The notes beneath the pieces are model-generated. The model worked only from the letters and a program-made list of their open reading frames with translations, was not told the DNA's origin and made no database searches. This document shows positions 26,176 to 39,117 of a stretch of 64,000 nucleotides of DNA, one piece after another (the stretch's first letter is position 1; each line of letters opens with the position of its first letter). The translations under genes and the position numbers were made by a program. The DNA comes from Amphirosellinia nigrospora (Eukaryota > Ascomycota > Sordariomycetes > Xylariales > Xylariaceae), in NCBI GenBank assembly GCA_004123355.1, contig SCHM01000002.1, positions 6,173,569 through 6,237,568 on the forward strand, written 5' to 3'.

Positions 26176-26627
26176 TATATAAAAATAAATAACGATAATA
26201 AATTATTTAAATAAACTATTTAATAAGTTTTTAAAATTAATAGTAAAAATAATATAAATATTATATAATCTTTAGCTATAATGTTTAAGTTTTAAATTAC
26301 TTTAAATATAATTAAAATATTTATCTGTCCGACTTTTATTAACGTATTATAATATTAATAATATAAACTTAATATTTAGCTTAGCTTTATAGTAATAATA
26401 TTTAAAAAACTTTTGTTTTTTTATCCGAAGTTTTTTTATACGAATTAGGTTTTAAATATAAAATTTTATAAAAACTATTTATTAACCGGTTTATTGTTCT
26501 ATAATTTATTTAAATTAATATAGTAATATTTAATAGCCGCCAGGGCTTATAAGCAGCCGTACTATATAGTTCGAATTATAATAAATAACTAAAGTCCGTC
26601 CGTTAAATATTTTAATTATTTTCGTAC
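26176..26627. other. Relic DNA with a GC-bearing islet at 26537-26600
   Basis: Mostly saturated, but 26537-26600 keeps CCGCCAGGGC, GCAGCCGTAC and GTCCGTCCG words. TAGTTCGAATTAT near 26567 resembles a Pol III B box, but no A box or cloverleaf could be built around it, so it is not called a tRNA. Confidence 0.4.
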
Positions 26628-26775
26628 GTACTAAAAATAAAGATTAAAAATTAATTAAATAAAAAACTTTTTATATATAGCTATATAGTTATATAAAGCT
26701 TATAGAAATAATTTTATTGGTTTTTTATATAATAATAAATATTTATACCTTATTTTTGCGTAGATCGTAATAATA
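26628..26775 (+). repeat. Dispersed repeat, copy 2 (partner 6846-6985)
   Basis: Same-orientation relative of 6846-6985, including an identical TATAATAATAAATATTTATA word. This copy keeps a few more G and C than its partner. It runs directly into the 27-bp array that follows, which the other copy lacks. Confidence 0.6.
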
Positions 26776-26779
26776 CGTT

Positions 26780-26941
26780 AAAATATTCTAATTATTTTCG
26801 TACGTTAAAATGTTCTAATTATTTTTATATGTTAAAATATCCTAATTATTTTTATATATTAAAATGTTCTAATTATTTTTATATATTAAAATATCTTAAT
26901 TATTTTTATATATTGAAATGTTTTAATAATTTTTATCCATT
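26780..26941 (+). repeat. 27-bp tandem array, six copies
   Basis: Units of AAAAT(A/G)T(T/C)CTAATTATTTT followed by (C/T)(G/A)TA(C/T)(G/A)TT start at 26780, 26807, 26834, 26861, 26888 and 26915. Variation is concentrated at C/T and G/A positions and rises toward the right. A diverged relative lies at about 26974-27000 and another before the array at about 26601-26628. Confidence 0.85.
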
Positions 26942-27470
26942 TCGTTGTTTTAATTAAATTTAGCTATTAAAATATTCTTATTATTTTTATCCGTTAAATA
27001 ATACTTAATAACTAGTTAGTTTAAATTATATAGCTATATATTAAAAAAAATATATATAATATAAAGCTAAAAACTTTTAATTTATTTTGTATTATAATAT
27101 ATATATTTTTAACTTTAAGCTTAATTATTAATTATTTATTTATTAAACTAATTAATAATTAGGTTAAGTATTTAAATAATAAATTAGCTATATATACGAG
27201 CTATTTTTATAATATTTTATATAGCGTAATATACTATAATAAATATTAAATAATTATTAAGCAAATATATTTTTATATTATAATTTGTTTTATAATTAAA
27301 TATATAAATATATAGCTATTAAATATAAAATATTAAAACTTTTTATTTATAATATAATATTATATTTAGTATATAATATTATATAATTTAGAATAAAATA
27401 TAATTAGGTTATATAATCTTAAAATAAAGCATATTAAACTTTTAGTATTTAGTTTTATTATATAATATTA
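26942..27470. other. Relic DNA, no gene
   Basis: Saturated A/T sequence holding only a diverged 27-bp unit at its start. Nothing else recognisable. Confidence 0.5.
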
Positions 27471-27730
27471 GCGGCAATAAGTTTTAAAACCTTTATATTA
27501 TTTTTTATTTTATTATATTAAAACTAGCTCGAATATTTTAGTATTTAAATTTAGCTTAATATTTATTTTTAAAACTTACGATAATTTCGTACTAAATTTT
27601 TAAGCAACAATAAACTTTAAAACCTTTATATTATTTTTTATTTTATTATATTAAAGCTAGCTTAAATATTTTAATATTTAAATTTAGTTTAATATTTATT
27701 TTTAAAACTTATAATAATTTCGTATAACTA
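27471..27730 (+). repeat. 133-bp tandem duplication
   Basis: Copy 1 starts GCGGCAATAA at 27471 and copy 2 starts GCAACAATAA at 27604; shared landmarks (AACCTTTATATTATTTTT, TATTTAAATTTAG, ATAATTTCGTA) recur exactly 133 bp apart to about 27724. Most differences are transitions, so the duplication came before or during the mutation process. Confidence 0.85.
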
Positions 27731-27779
27731 TTTTAGCTTTATAAAATAATATTTTGCAAGCTTTATATATAACTTTATA

Positions 27780-28200
27780 TAGTACTATATTGCGCACTAA
27801 TTAATAAAATATGATTTTTAATAATATATTAGTTATTAAGCTATGCGTAGTATATATAAACTATTAGCTACGAATTAATAAATATTATAATATTAAATAT
27901 TTGCGCTTTTAAATAAACATTTAAATATAATATAAATAAGTAATTACTTTACTATTTAGTTAAGTTGCGCTAATTAGTTTTAAAAGTTTAAGTTATATTT
28001 AATAAAATAAATAAAATGTTTAACAATAAATATAGGTTACATAAAATGTTTTTACGCCCGTAATATTTTAAAATATTTAATATAGCTAAATAACAATAGC
28101 TAAATAATAATAGCTAAATAGTAATAATAATTATTAGCTTTTATATATAATATGTTTTATTTTCTCCCTTTTAAAATCTAGCTAAAACTATATTTTTAAG
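27780..28200. other. Less-mutated islet with a 14-bp triplet repeat
   Basis: TG and CA words are more frequent than in the surroundings (ATGATTTT, GTTGCGC, AAAATGTTTAACAAT, GGTTACATAAAATG). It contains three 14-bp units of AGCTAAATA(A/G)(C/T)AAT at 28084-28125. No open frame or RNA gene was recognised. Confidence 0.5.
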
Positions 28201-29340
28201 CTTTATTATATAATAATTTAGCTTAGTATAAAAAGAACCGCTAATTTAAATAATTAGTTTTTATAGCTGTTCGACCAGGTAATACTATAACGCTATTATT
28301 TGCTAAATAATAGCTAAATGTTTTTAAGTTAAAATTTATACTAGAACGTAGTAATATTTTTTATACGTTTAAACGGATATAAATAAGCTTTAGTTTTATA
28401 TTTTAGCTAGCAATTTTACTATTAAGCTTATAATATTTAGTAATATTTTACGTATTATAATTTTAACTCGAATAAAATTAAATTTTTTATAAACGATTTA
28501 GCTATATAAAAAGTTTTATAAATAATAAAATATTTAGTATAATAATTGTTTTATTTTTAGTATTATATTTATAATAAAAAAAAATTAATTTAATACTTAA
28601 GATTTTAGTCCTAGATTATTTTTTAGGTTTATATTCTAAGGGTTTAATAAGCTATAATAGTTTTATAGCTAATAGTCTATATTTTAAGTGTTTTTATTGT
28701 TTAAATAGTATTAGTTACGCTTATAATAATAAAAGTATGCTATAAGCGTATATAATTATAATATATTAGCTTAAAGTAATAGTTTTTTTTTTTGCTTTTA
28801 GCTTAAAATTTTTATTTATTAACTTAAAAGTTTAAAAATTACAGCTAAAATATCGGGAAAAATATATAGTATATTATTATATATAATAATAATATATATA
28901 TATAAACGAACTATTAGTTGCTTATATATATTAAGTAGCTTTAATTAATAATAGATTATTTACGCGCAATAAACTATTTACGAAATTAAGTACTTATTAT
29001 AATAAGCTAAACCGGTAGGTTTTTTAGCTATATATTAATTATTAATAAACTAAAAATAACGAATAATTTTAGTTATAAGCTATTTTTTTATTATTTTTTT
29101 AACCTATTTTATATTTTATTAGTTTAAACTTTTTTTTATAAAAAATATATTATTTTTGCTATATATTGCTATTATAAATAAGCTATTAATAATTAATATT
29201 TAAGCCTTAGTTAATAGCTAATATAAAGATTTCGTATATAATTTAAATAGCTAAGTTTAAATGAAATAATTCGGTAAGCATTATTTGCTATAAACGTTAA
29301 GCCATGCTTAGCAATTATATATGTAAATATACTTTAAATA
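28201..29340. other. Relic DNA with scattered unmutated words
   Basis: Contains GCTGTTCGACCAGG near 28267, AAGCCATGC near 29300 and other short words that keep CA or TG, but no gene, array or inverted repeat of note. Confidence 0.45.
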
Positions 29341-29415
29341 ATTATTATAACTTAACTTATTATAACTTAACTTATTATAACTTAATTTATTACGATTTAA
29401 CTTACTATGATTTAA
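29341..29415 (+). repeat. 15-bp tandem array, five copies
   Basis: Five abutting 15-bp units: three near-identical TTATTATAACTTAA types, then TTTATTACGATTTAA (29386-29400) and CTTACTATGATTTAA (29401-29415). The last two keep G and TG, suggesting the first three are the more mutated forms. A 15-bp array with similar words lies at 58439-58513. Confidence 0.85.
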
Positions 29416-32400
29416 TTTATATAGCTTGTTATATTATAAAGCCTAAATAATATATAATATTAATAAATATATAAAGCTAATCGCGTTATATTTAAAAGCT
29501 ATTAAGCTATAACTAGTAACGTGTAATATATTAAGTTTTATTAAACTAAAGTCCGGTTAGGTTTTTTATAAAAACGGTTATATATAATAATATAATTCCC
29601 GATAAATATTTTAAAAATAGTTATTTATGCTAAAGTTAATATAAATAGTAATAAAGTTAAAATTAGTTTTATTTTAAAAATAATAAAAAAAATTATTTTT
29701 ATTATTATTATTTTTTTTTTTTTTATTAATAATTATTATTTTATATTTAAGTATAATTGTTTTTATACTATTAAAATTTATTTTTATTTTTTTTTTTTTT
29801 AATTTATTTATAAGTTTTTTTTTAGTTTTTTTAATAACGATAGATTTATTATAATTAAAGTAACTATTTGTTATTTTTATAATAGTAGCGATAAAAATAA
29901 TATTTTAAAAATAACTAGTAAAAACGGCTATAAATATAAGCTTTTAAATATAACGTAAAAAAATAAACTAAATATTAAAATTAATATAATAAAAAGTATA
30001 ATATACGAATTATTTAATATATTAATAAATATAATAAAAAAAGTTATTATTATTGCTTAAAAAATATTATTAAAGGTATTTATTTAAATAAAAATAAAAA
30101 TAAAGTTTGCTTAAAAATATATTTAAATATATATTAAATTAAGCTATTATTTTTAGTATTAATATGCTTTAGCTATTAATACTATAAAAAATATATTATT
30201 AAATTTTAAAAAAGCGAAAAATATATAATTATTTTATTTAAAACAATTTTAAACTTTATAAAATAAAACGTTTAATAAAAGTTTGTTTAAAGCGTATTTA
30301 ATAATAATATTAACAAAAGATTTTAACTAAAATAATAAAATAATAAAAAAATAACGAAAAAACTATTTATTACTTAGAAAAAATTTATTAGCTTTATAGC
30401 TAAATAACTAAACATATTAAATAGTTTTTTAAAATGTTAATATATTTATTAATTTTTAGCTCTTTATATAATTAGTAAAATTAATAAAATTATTAAACAA
30501 ATAATAAATATTAAAAATAATTATATTATATTAATTTATAATTAAAGTTATTTTTTTTTAATATATATAACGAAAGATTATTATAAGCTTTAAACTAAAC
30601 TATTTAATATTACGAAAATATAATAAGAAATATTATAGTTCTAGGAATATTTTATAAAAACGTACTAAAAAAGCTTTATAAATAGCTAATAGTTTAAGCT
30701 AATTTATTTTTATAGCTTTTATATTAAAAGCTATATATTTTAAAATGCCGGAAAAGCAGCTAATTATATTAAACATTAATTTAAATAATAATATCGATAT
30801 AAAAAATATAAATAAATAAAAAGTATTTACTATTGGACGATTAATAAGCTTTTATGTTTTAGGTTTATAAACGATAAAGATTTTATTTTAAATATTTTTT
30901 AATTTACGCCGAATTATAGCAAAAAAATTATTATTTTTAGCTTTAAGTTTTTTATTAAAGTCGATAGTACTAATTTAATTAAAATCGCTTCGGATATTAA
31001 AGTTAAAAATATAGTTATACTAATATATTATTATTTTTTAAAAAATAATAATATTATAATTACGCCGCGAATATACTATAAGAATTTATTAACTTATTAA
31101 AATTCTTAATATTATATAAGTACTAAAGAACGCTACTATAAGTTAACTATTAGCTATTTATATTTAAGTTAAAATATTTATATTTTTAATAGGCTTATTA
31201 TTATAATAAAAATAACTTTTTAATAGCTAAAATTAAAATAACTAATTAATATATTAATTTTTAGTTCGCTATTAAAAATATTACTCTTAAATAAATAGTT
31301 TTTAAACTAAACAATTTTATATATAATTTATATATTTTTTATTAAAATAATCTATTAATTATACTTTAAAGCTATATATATTAATAAATAGGCCAACTTT
31401 TTAATAAAAGTTAAATAAAGTTATTAATAAAAAAGTTAATTAGCTTATTAAATTAATAACTAAAGGTAAAAAAAGTATAAAAAAATCGAAAGCTATAAAA
31501 AAAGGTTATATATAAATTTTTTTTTTTTTGCTTTTAATTCGAAACTTAATTTATAGTTTATTTTTTTAGCGCTACTAACGCTTAATAGCAAAAGGATATT
31601 TTAATAAATATAATAGTATATTATTAAAGTTTAAACTATTTATTTAAATTTTATTTATTAATTATTTAAAGCAATTATATAATAAATTATAAATATATAT
31701 TTATTTATACTTATGCTTTAAAACTAGCCCTTTAATAAATAAAGAAAGGTATTATAACTAATTTAATAAAAAGAACTAAATATAAAATATAATAATAGTT
31801 ATAATAAATATATTATATAACAATCTTAATATAATTATTAATAAAATGCTAAGCTTTTATTTTAATATTTTATATTTTTTATAAAAGTTAATATAACTAT
31901 ATAATAGCTAAAAATGCTAATTATAATAATAATCCGAAAAAGAATATATATAATAGCTTAATAAGTAGCTTATTATATTTTTATAATATTAAATATTATT
32001 AATTAATCAAGTTTTAAAATATATATAGTATGTTTTATTTTAAAAAAAAAACGCTTTATTTTATTTTTATTATTTTTTAATAATATATTTTTAATAATTA
32101 TTTTTTATTTTGCTAATAAATATAATAAGTATAATATAATTTATTACGTTTTTTATATTAATTTTTAACTATTTTATATAAGTTTTTTATTATAATAATA
32201 ATAATAGCTTTATTATAAACGTTCGTTTAACATATATTAAACCGGGCTTATTATTATAAATTTAAAGCTACTAATATTCTTTTTATTATTTTATTTAACC
32301 GCTAAATTTATTGTTGTTATAAATAACTTTTTTATTTTAGTTAGATATTATATTAATATAATTCTTATTTTTTGCGTAAACTTAAAAAATATTTCGCAGC

Positions 32401-33600
32401 TATAAAAAAACGTTATAGCATACGTAGCTAAAAAAAAAACTTAATAAAAAAAAAAAAGAATATAATCGGTAATTAATATATTAAAGTTAAAAATATTAAT
32501 AACTAGTACGTTAAAATTAAAATATTAGCAATTTTTAAAGTATTAAATTAAAAATTAAAGTAAAAATTAACTATTAAATTATTAACTTAGATTTTTAATA
32601 TTAATTTTTAAACTATATTAAATTAACGTTTATAAAAATATTATTTTTTAAGTTTTATTAAATATTTTTTAAATTTATAACTAAATAATAAGCTATAACG
32701 TTTAATATTTATATAAAAAATTATTTTTCGAAAATATAGCAAAACTTTTTTACCGAGCGTTATATTAAAATTTAAAATATATTTTTAAACTAAAAAATAT
32801 AAAACTATTAAAAAAAATATAAAGTATATATTTTAAAATTTTTATTGCTTAATATAGTTTTTTTTTAAAATAATATATTTGTTTATTGTTTAAACAATAC
32901 TAATATGTTTATTAAAGGTTGTATAACCGCTTAATAATATATAGAAAATTCTACTATTTTTTAAAAGCTTAAAAAGTATTATAAATAAAATATCTGCTTA
33001 AACTACGTATATTATATTTTAATCTAAGCTTTCTTGCTTATATTTCGCGAAAAAATTAAAAAATATTTTTATTATTATAAGCGCGTATTATTTTATATTT
33101 TATAATTAAGTTTAAAAAACTTTTATAAAATCTAATTTAACTATTAATTAATTATTATTATATTAAATAATATTATATAATCGCTAGCTTTTAAAATAAA
33201 AAATGCTTAAAATTAAAAGTAACGCTATTTAATTAAACGAAAAAAAATCTTAATTATAAATTATATTATAATATTAATAAAATTAAAATATTAAATATAT
33301 ATTATACTAAAAGCTTTTAATAAATAAAATAGTTATATAATAATATAAATAAAAATAAAAACTATTATATTAATAATAACGTTAAGCTTTTATTTATTAT
33401 TTTAAATAATATTTATTATTAAAGATTAATTATATATATTTAGTTTTATATTAATAATATTATTATTATTTTAAAAGTAGTAATAATAAGCTTTTATAGA
33501 TTTTAAAAAATAATAAATAATAATATTTAGCTTTTATTAATTAGAAAATTTATTATATATTATATTAGTTATAGCTAAAACGTATAAATTATATTTAATT
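29416..33600. other. Relic DNA, A-rich at 29.9-31.5 kb, no gene
   Basis: 29900-31500 is A-rich on the + strand, like the block at 3.06-10.44 kb. The phrase TAGTTCTAGGAAT(A/G) followed by TTTATAAAA occurs at about 30637 and again at about 53865, hinting at a shared family, but the match is short. 31500-33600 is mixed; a 14-bp palindrome ATTGTTTAAACAAT lies near 32887. No ends or frames are visible. Confidence 0.4.
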
Positions 33601-36600
33601 AATAAGTTATTAAATAATATTTAAACTTTAAAGTTTTCGAACTATTTTAAATTTTATTTTATAACTAAGTATTTTGCTTTTTTTAACCTTTTAAGCTCTT
33701 GTTTTTATAAATACTTTAAAATAACGCTATTATAAGCGATTATTTTAATTACGTTTTTATTTATTTTTTAAAGATTTTATATTTTTTACGTTTATTTTTA
33801 TTGCGTTTGTTTATATACGCTAGGCTAAAAAAATTATAAAAGCTATTTTTATAGTTTTTTTTAAATTTATAAAAATAGTACTATTTTAATAATAATTTTA
33901 CGTAGCGGCGCTATATTTAAAAGTTTATAAACTATATACGCGCGTAATAACGCTACTAATAATATAAATTTTTTAATAAAAATATAACGTATAAATTTAT
34001 AACTATTAATATTTTCGTTCGCGCTTTAAATCTAAAATATATATTTTTAGAAAATTTATTAGTTGTTTTAATTAAACTATTTAATTTTAAATAATTTTAA
34101 TTAAACTATAATAGTAAAAATCAGAACTTATTTTCTAAAAAAAAAAGTCGGCGGCTTTAAAATCTTTTTATAACTTATAGACAATTTTTTTTTTAAGTTT
34201 ATTATATTTTTAACTTTTAGGTTTTTTTTATAATTTGCTAAATTATATATTTGCTTTTTTTTTAATAGCTATATTTATTACTACCGGCTAATCGATTAAG
34301 TATAAAGATAAAGAATTATTATATTATAAAAGCTATTTTAAAAAATATAAAAATAAATTATTTAAAAAAAAAATTATAAAGTATATTAATATATAAAAAA
34401 ACAGAGGTTTGCTATAAAAAAATTTTATAAGAATTTTATATAGTCCGTATAATATGTTTTTTTTATATAATTAAATAATATTTGCTTATTTATTTATATT
34501 GTTTTAAGTATTTTTATTTAAACTTTTAAAAACCGGATTATAGTTAATTTTTTATAAAAAAGTTATTGCTAAAATAAAACAAACTTTTAATAGCGTTGCT
34601 TTTTTTAAATATAACTTAGCTAATTAGGTTATTTTTTTCCTTAAGCCGGTTAAACGAAACTTTTTGTTTTTTAGTTTTAAACTATTCCGATTTATTTTTC
34701 GGTTAATTATTATTATTTATATATTAATTATTAAATTTTTAATATATATATATAATAAAAACGTATTTATATTATATACAGCAAAATATTATTTTTAAAG
34801 CTTTAAATAATATATTAATTATTATAGTTTATATTTTGTTTTAAATTTTATATACTTTGTTTGCTTTACTATTAAAATAGCAAAATCTTAAAGCGTTTAA
34901 ACTTATTATATAAGCTTTAAACTTTAAGAACAACTTAATATAATAAATACTAAAGCTTTTATTATTACTTTTTTTGCTGCCTTTAGACCTTTTTATTAAA
35001 TAAAAAGTTATTTATAGTACGTATAAAAAAAATAACGCCGCTTATAACCTTATTAGCGATTTTTTTAGCAATTAAATCTTTTTTACTACTAAAAACGCAT
35101 ATTTTATAGCTTTTTTTAATTATTATTAGCTAGCTTTTAGCCGCTTTTTATAGTATAGCTCTATAATATATAACCGGCCTGCTTAAACTATAATTAGCAG
35201 TTTAACTAGAACTTTTTTTATTTAAGCTTATATTATAAAAAAAAAAATTATTTTTTTTTTTTTCGAGCTATATTAAAAGGCTTTTTTAATTAGTTTTTAA
35301 AAAATAATAACTTTTAATCGGACTAATTATTCTTTATTACTAATAAAAAAACGGCTAAAAAGCTTTATAATTATTTAATTAAATATAATAGTTGCTTTTA
35401 TATATAATATTTTATTTTATTTAATAACAAAAAATAAACAAATATAGTTTTAGTTTAAAAACCTTAAATATTTATTAATATATTAATATATATAAAGTTA
35501 TAAATTATAATAATATTTTTTTTTTAAAAACAACTAAAAAAAAACTTCTTAGGGTTATAATATACATTAGCAAAAAATAGCAAAAATAAACTTATTTTCT
35601 ACCGATTTAACCTATTTTATATTATTAGTACTTAAATATATAAGTTATTATAATATATATATACTTTTTAAACGTTTTTCCGACGATTTATTATAAACTT
35701 ATTAAAGCTTTTTATACTAGAAAATACTTTTATAATAAGTAATTTTAATGCTACTTATTATAGCTAAGCTTTAAAAGTTTATAACTATTATAACTATATA
35801 TTTAAAATAAATTTTTAAATTATAACTATAATAAGCTAGTTTATATATAATTAATATATTTATTTATAAGTTTAGCTTAGTTTTTAACTTAATTATATAT
35901 AGCTTTTTAAAAACCGCTGCTTAGGTTAATAATAAGCTATATATTAGCTCGGACTACTATATTATCCGTTTAGTAATCTTTTTCTAAACCCCTGGCCCCG
36001 GCCTTAGCCCTAGCCTTAGCCCCCTTCCCGTAGGATTTTCGAAAAAATATAAGCTTTTAAACCGTTTTAATAATAATAAGCTAAGACTTTTAAAATTCCG
36101 CTCAACAAAGCTTATAAAATAGCTTTTACTTTTTATAACTATAGCTATAAAATATATTATAATAAAAGCCGAAATTTCGGCTTATTATTATTATTTTTTA
36201 AAAAATCGGCTCGATAAATAAAATATTAAAAACTAACGTAAAAGCTCGGCGTATAGTTTATTTAGCTAAATAAAACTATTAAACTTTTATAGTTAAAAAT
36301 ATTAATATTTTTAAGCTTTTTATTATTATTAAATAATAAAAGCTATCCGATAAACTAAAGCTTTTTTTTTTCGCTATAATAGTAAGGTTTATATTACTTT
36401 TTCCGAAAAGTTAGCTTTTTTATTATTTAAATTTTTTATTTAAGTAGCAAATAATAATATTTTAGATTTTTCGACCGCTTTAAACTAAACTAATATTATT
36501 AGCGCTTTAAAATCAAATATTTAATATTAAAAAAAAAAGTTTATAACGCTTATATTAAAGTTAAATTTATTGCTTTAAATATCAATAAATTAAATATTTT

Positions 36601-38400
36601 TTTATTATAATTAGCCTAGCTTTTATAAGCTTAGCTATAGCTCGCTTTTATAAAGCTTATTTTTATTTAGGCTATTATTTTAAACTATTTTATAAAATAG
36701 AAATTATTTTTTTTTTAAACTAAATAAGCTTAACTATAATAATTAAAACTTAACGTTTTATATCCTTTTTTTTTATTTAAATAAAAGCTCGAATAATTTT
36801 TAGCTAAATAAAATAATTATTTTTATTTTTAATAATATTATTTTAAAATAATAGTTCGGGTTTTTTTAACCGGTTAGCTTTTAATTTTGTTTTTATTTTA
36901 ATATATTATATCGAAAAAAATATTTTTATTAAAAAAAAATCTTTTTTTTTATTTTTAATATTGCTAACGCTTTTAATATAGTTTTTAAAAACTGCTTTAT
37001 AACTAAAATCTTTAAATAAAAATAAAACTTATATATTATTTATTAAATATAATCTTTTATAATAAAACAGATTATAATAGTTTGCTTAAAGTTAAAAAAG
37101 TTATTATTTTAATATTTAAAATATAAACTTTTATAAAGATTTTTTATTTCTTTATTTTATTTATATATTTTATTTCGCTTTTTTTATATAAAATCTTAAA
37201 AAATATTTTTAAATATATAAATAACGTAGCTTTAATAAAGTATAGCTATAACTTATAATTAACGCTATTATTTATTTTATATACTTTTAAGTTATTTAGT
37301 AAGGCTAAAATAATACGATTATATTTAAATTTAATAATAAATTATTATATTTAATAATAATAATATAATTTTCGAAAACTAATAATCGTTTTAAATATAA
37401 CTATTAATCCTTTAAAAAACTTTATATACTAGCTAAAAATATATTTAAATAAACGTTTTTTTTTAAATATTATATAAATATATAAGCAGGCAAAATATCC
37501 CGAATTAGCGCTTTTTTCCGCTTTTTTAATAATATTAAAAAGGCATACTAACCTATATTTTTTCTGCGGCCGCTTACGCTATAATAGTCCTTATTACTAT
37601 TTATAATAGCTCGGTATAATACTTAGGCATTTAATGCTATTTTTTTAAAAGCAATAATAAGCTTTATTTCGCTAGTAGCTAAATATATAGCGCTTTAGTT
37701 ATTATTACTAAAGCGGTTGCCTTTATTTAGCGCACTATTTTTATACCGCAATTATTTACGAAATAAGCCTTTTTATAAGCAAGCGTTTATTAAAATTATA
37801 TAAATTAACTATTTTTAGCTTATAGTTATATAAATCGCTAATATTTTAGCAAACGTTTTTTTATTTTATAAAAAATTGTTTTTTTATTTTAAAGCTTTAT
37901 AAACTATTTTTATACGCCTTTTTTCCTTTTTAATAAACGTTACTTTTAATAAAAAGTTAAAGTTTAAAAAATATATAGCTTAAGCTAAATCTATTTTTAT
38001 AAATAAAAAAAAGTTGTTTATTTTATTTGTATTTTAATAACTTTAAAAACGTTTTTATTTTTTAAAGCTTTATAATATATAAACAAAGTTTTTTATATTA
38101 AAACAATAAATAATTTTATAAAAATAAAGTTTTTAACGCCGAATATTTTAACGTTTTAAAATATTCTAGTAATTTTATAATAAATATTTCTAGTTTACTT
38201 TTTCGTTTATATATATTTTAATAATATTTCGGTTTTTGTTTTTATTTAATAGAACTTTATATAGTTTAATTACTGTTTTACGGAATTTAAAAAGCTTACT
38301 ACCGCGCTCCCTAAGCAAATATACGTTTATTAGTCCTTTAGCTATAAAAATATCCTAAACATAAGCTAGCTAACTAAATAGCTAGCTAATATTTTTCTAA
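33600..38400 (-). mobile_element. T-rich relic block, probable decayed minus-strand element
   Basis: Over about 4.8 kb the + strand turns T-rich with G above C, the mirror image of the A-rich blocks. If sense strands of these relics are A-rich, the ancestral direction is minus. Many CG and CCG words persist (GCGGCCGC near 37566, TTCCGACGA near 35679). No paired terminal repeats were found, so ends and family are unknown, and coding capacity is lost. A perfect 18-bp palindrome AAGCCGAAATTTCGGCTT lies at 36166-36183. Confidence 0.4.
35985..36035. repeat. C-rich islet with TTAGCC hexamers
   Basis: About 50 bp of unusually C-rich DNA containing CCCCTGGCCCCGG and repeated (T/C)TAGCC hexamers. CC, CT and CG contexts are poor RIP targets, so a C-rich tract without CA would be left standing; that may be all it shows. 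The hexamer is one step from telomeric repeats (CCCTAA), but there is no true telomere tract. Confidence 0.5.
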
Positions 38401-39084
38401 TTTTTATTTTAAAGCTATTTTTTAAAAATAATTAATTTAAATACGCTTACGTTAAACAACAAAATAAAAAAAAATTAAATAAATAAAATAATACATAATA
38501 ATATTTTTATAAGCTAAATTTATATATTAACTAAAATATTAACTAGTTTTATAAGCTTAAAGATTTTAAAAAATATTATTTTTTAAAAAATATTAATTAA
38601 CTTTATAGCAGAAAAATAAAATATAAAAATTTCGCTAAATATTATAAAAAACTACTTAAAAAAGCGGATCAAGCTTTATAGCTATAAAAAAAAAAAATTA
38701 AAGCTATATTTTTAAATATTTAAACTAAAATAATATATACTCCTTTAACTTCTTTATAACTATAGAAAAAAACATAAAAAGCTTTTAAATATAAACGCTA
38801 TAAAAAAATATAAATTTTTTTAATACAACTTATAATATTAAACATATAGCTTTTAAATATTTTAAGCTATATTTTTATAAAAATACTAAGGTAAACTTGC
38901 TAGCCTTGCTTATTTACTATTTATTTCTTTATTAAACAAATATAAATAGCTATTATTTATTTAAATATAATCGGAAACAGTTACATAAAAACGGCTATAA
39001 AACTAACTGCTTAAAAGCCTTATAGCTATAATTAAACCTTTAGTAATTAGTTATAGTTAGCCTAAAATAAACGTTAATAAACTC

Positions 39085-39117
<33 letters not shown>

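Noticed and set aside
26567-26580. Pol III B-box-like word TAGTTCGAATTAT
   Set aside because: No A box, acceptor stem or cloverleaf could be built around it.
25775-29415. CRISPR-like array in the 39-, 27- or 15-bp repeats
   Set aside because: The units are directly tandem with no unique spacers, and the host appears to be a fungus.
35985-36035. Interstitial telomere
   Set aside because: The hexamers are TTAGCC/CTAGCC types and not TTAGGG or CCCTAA, and only a few are present.
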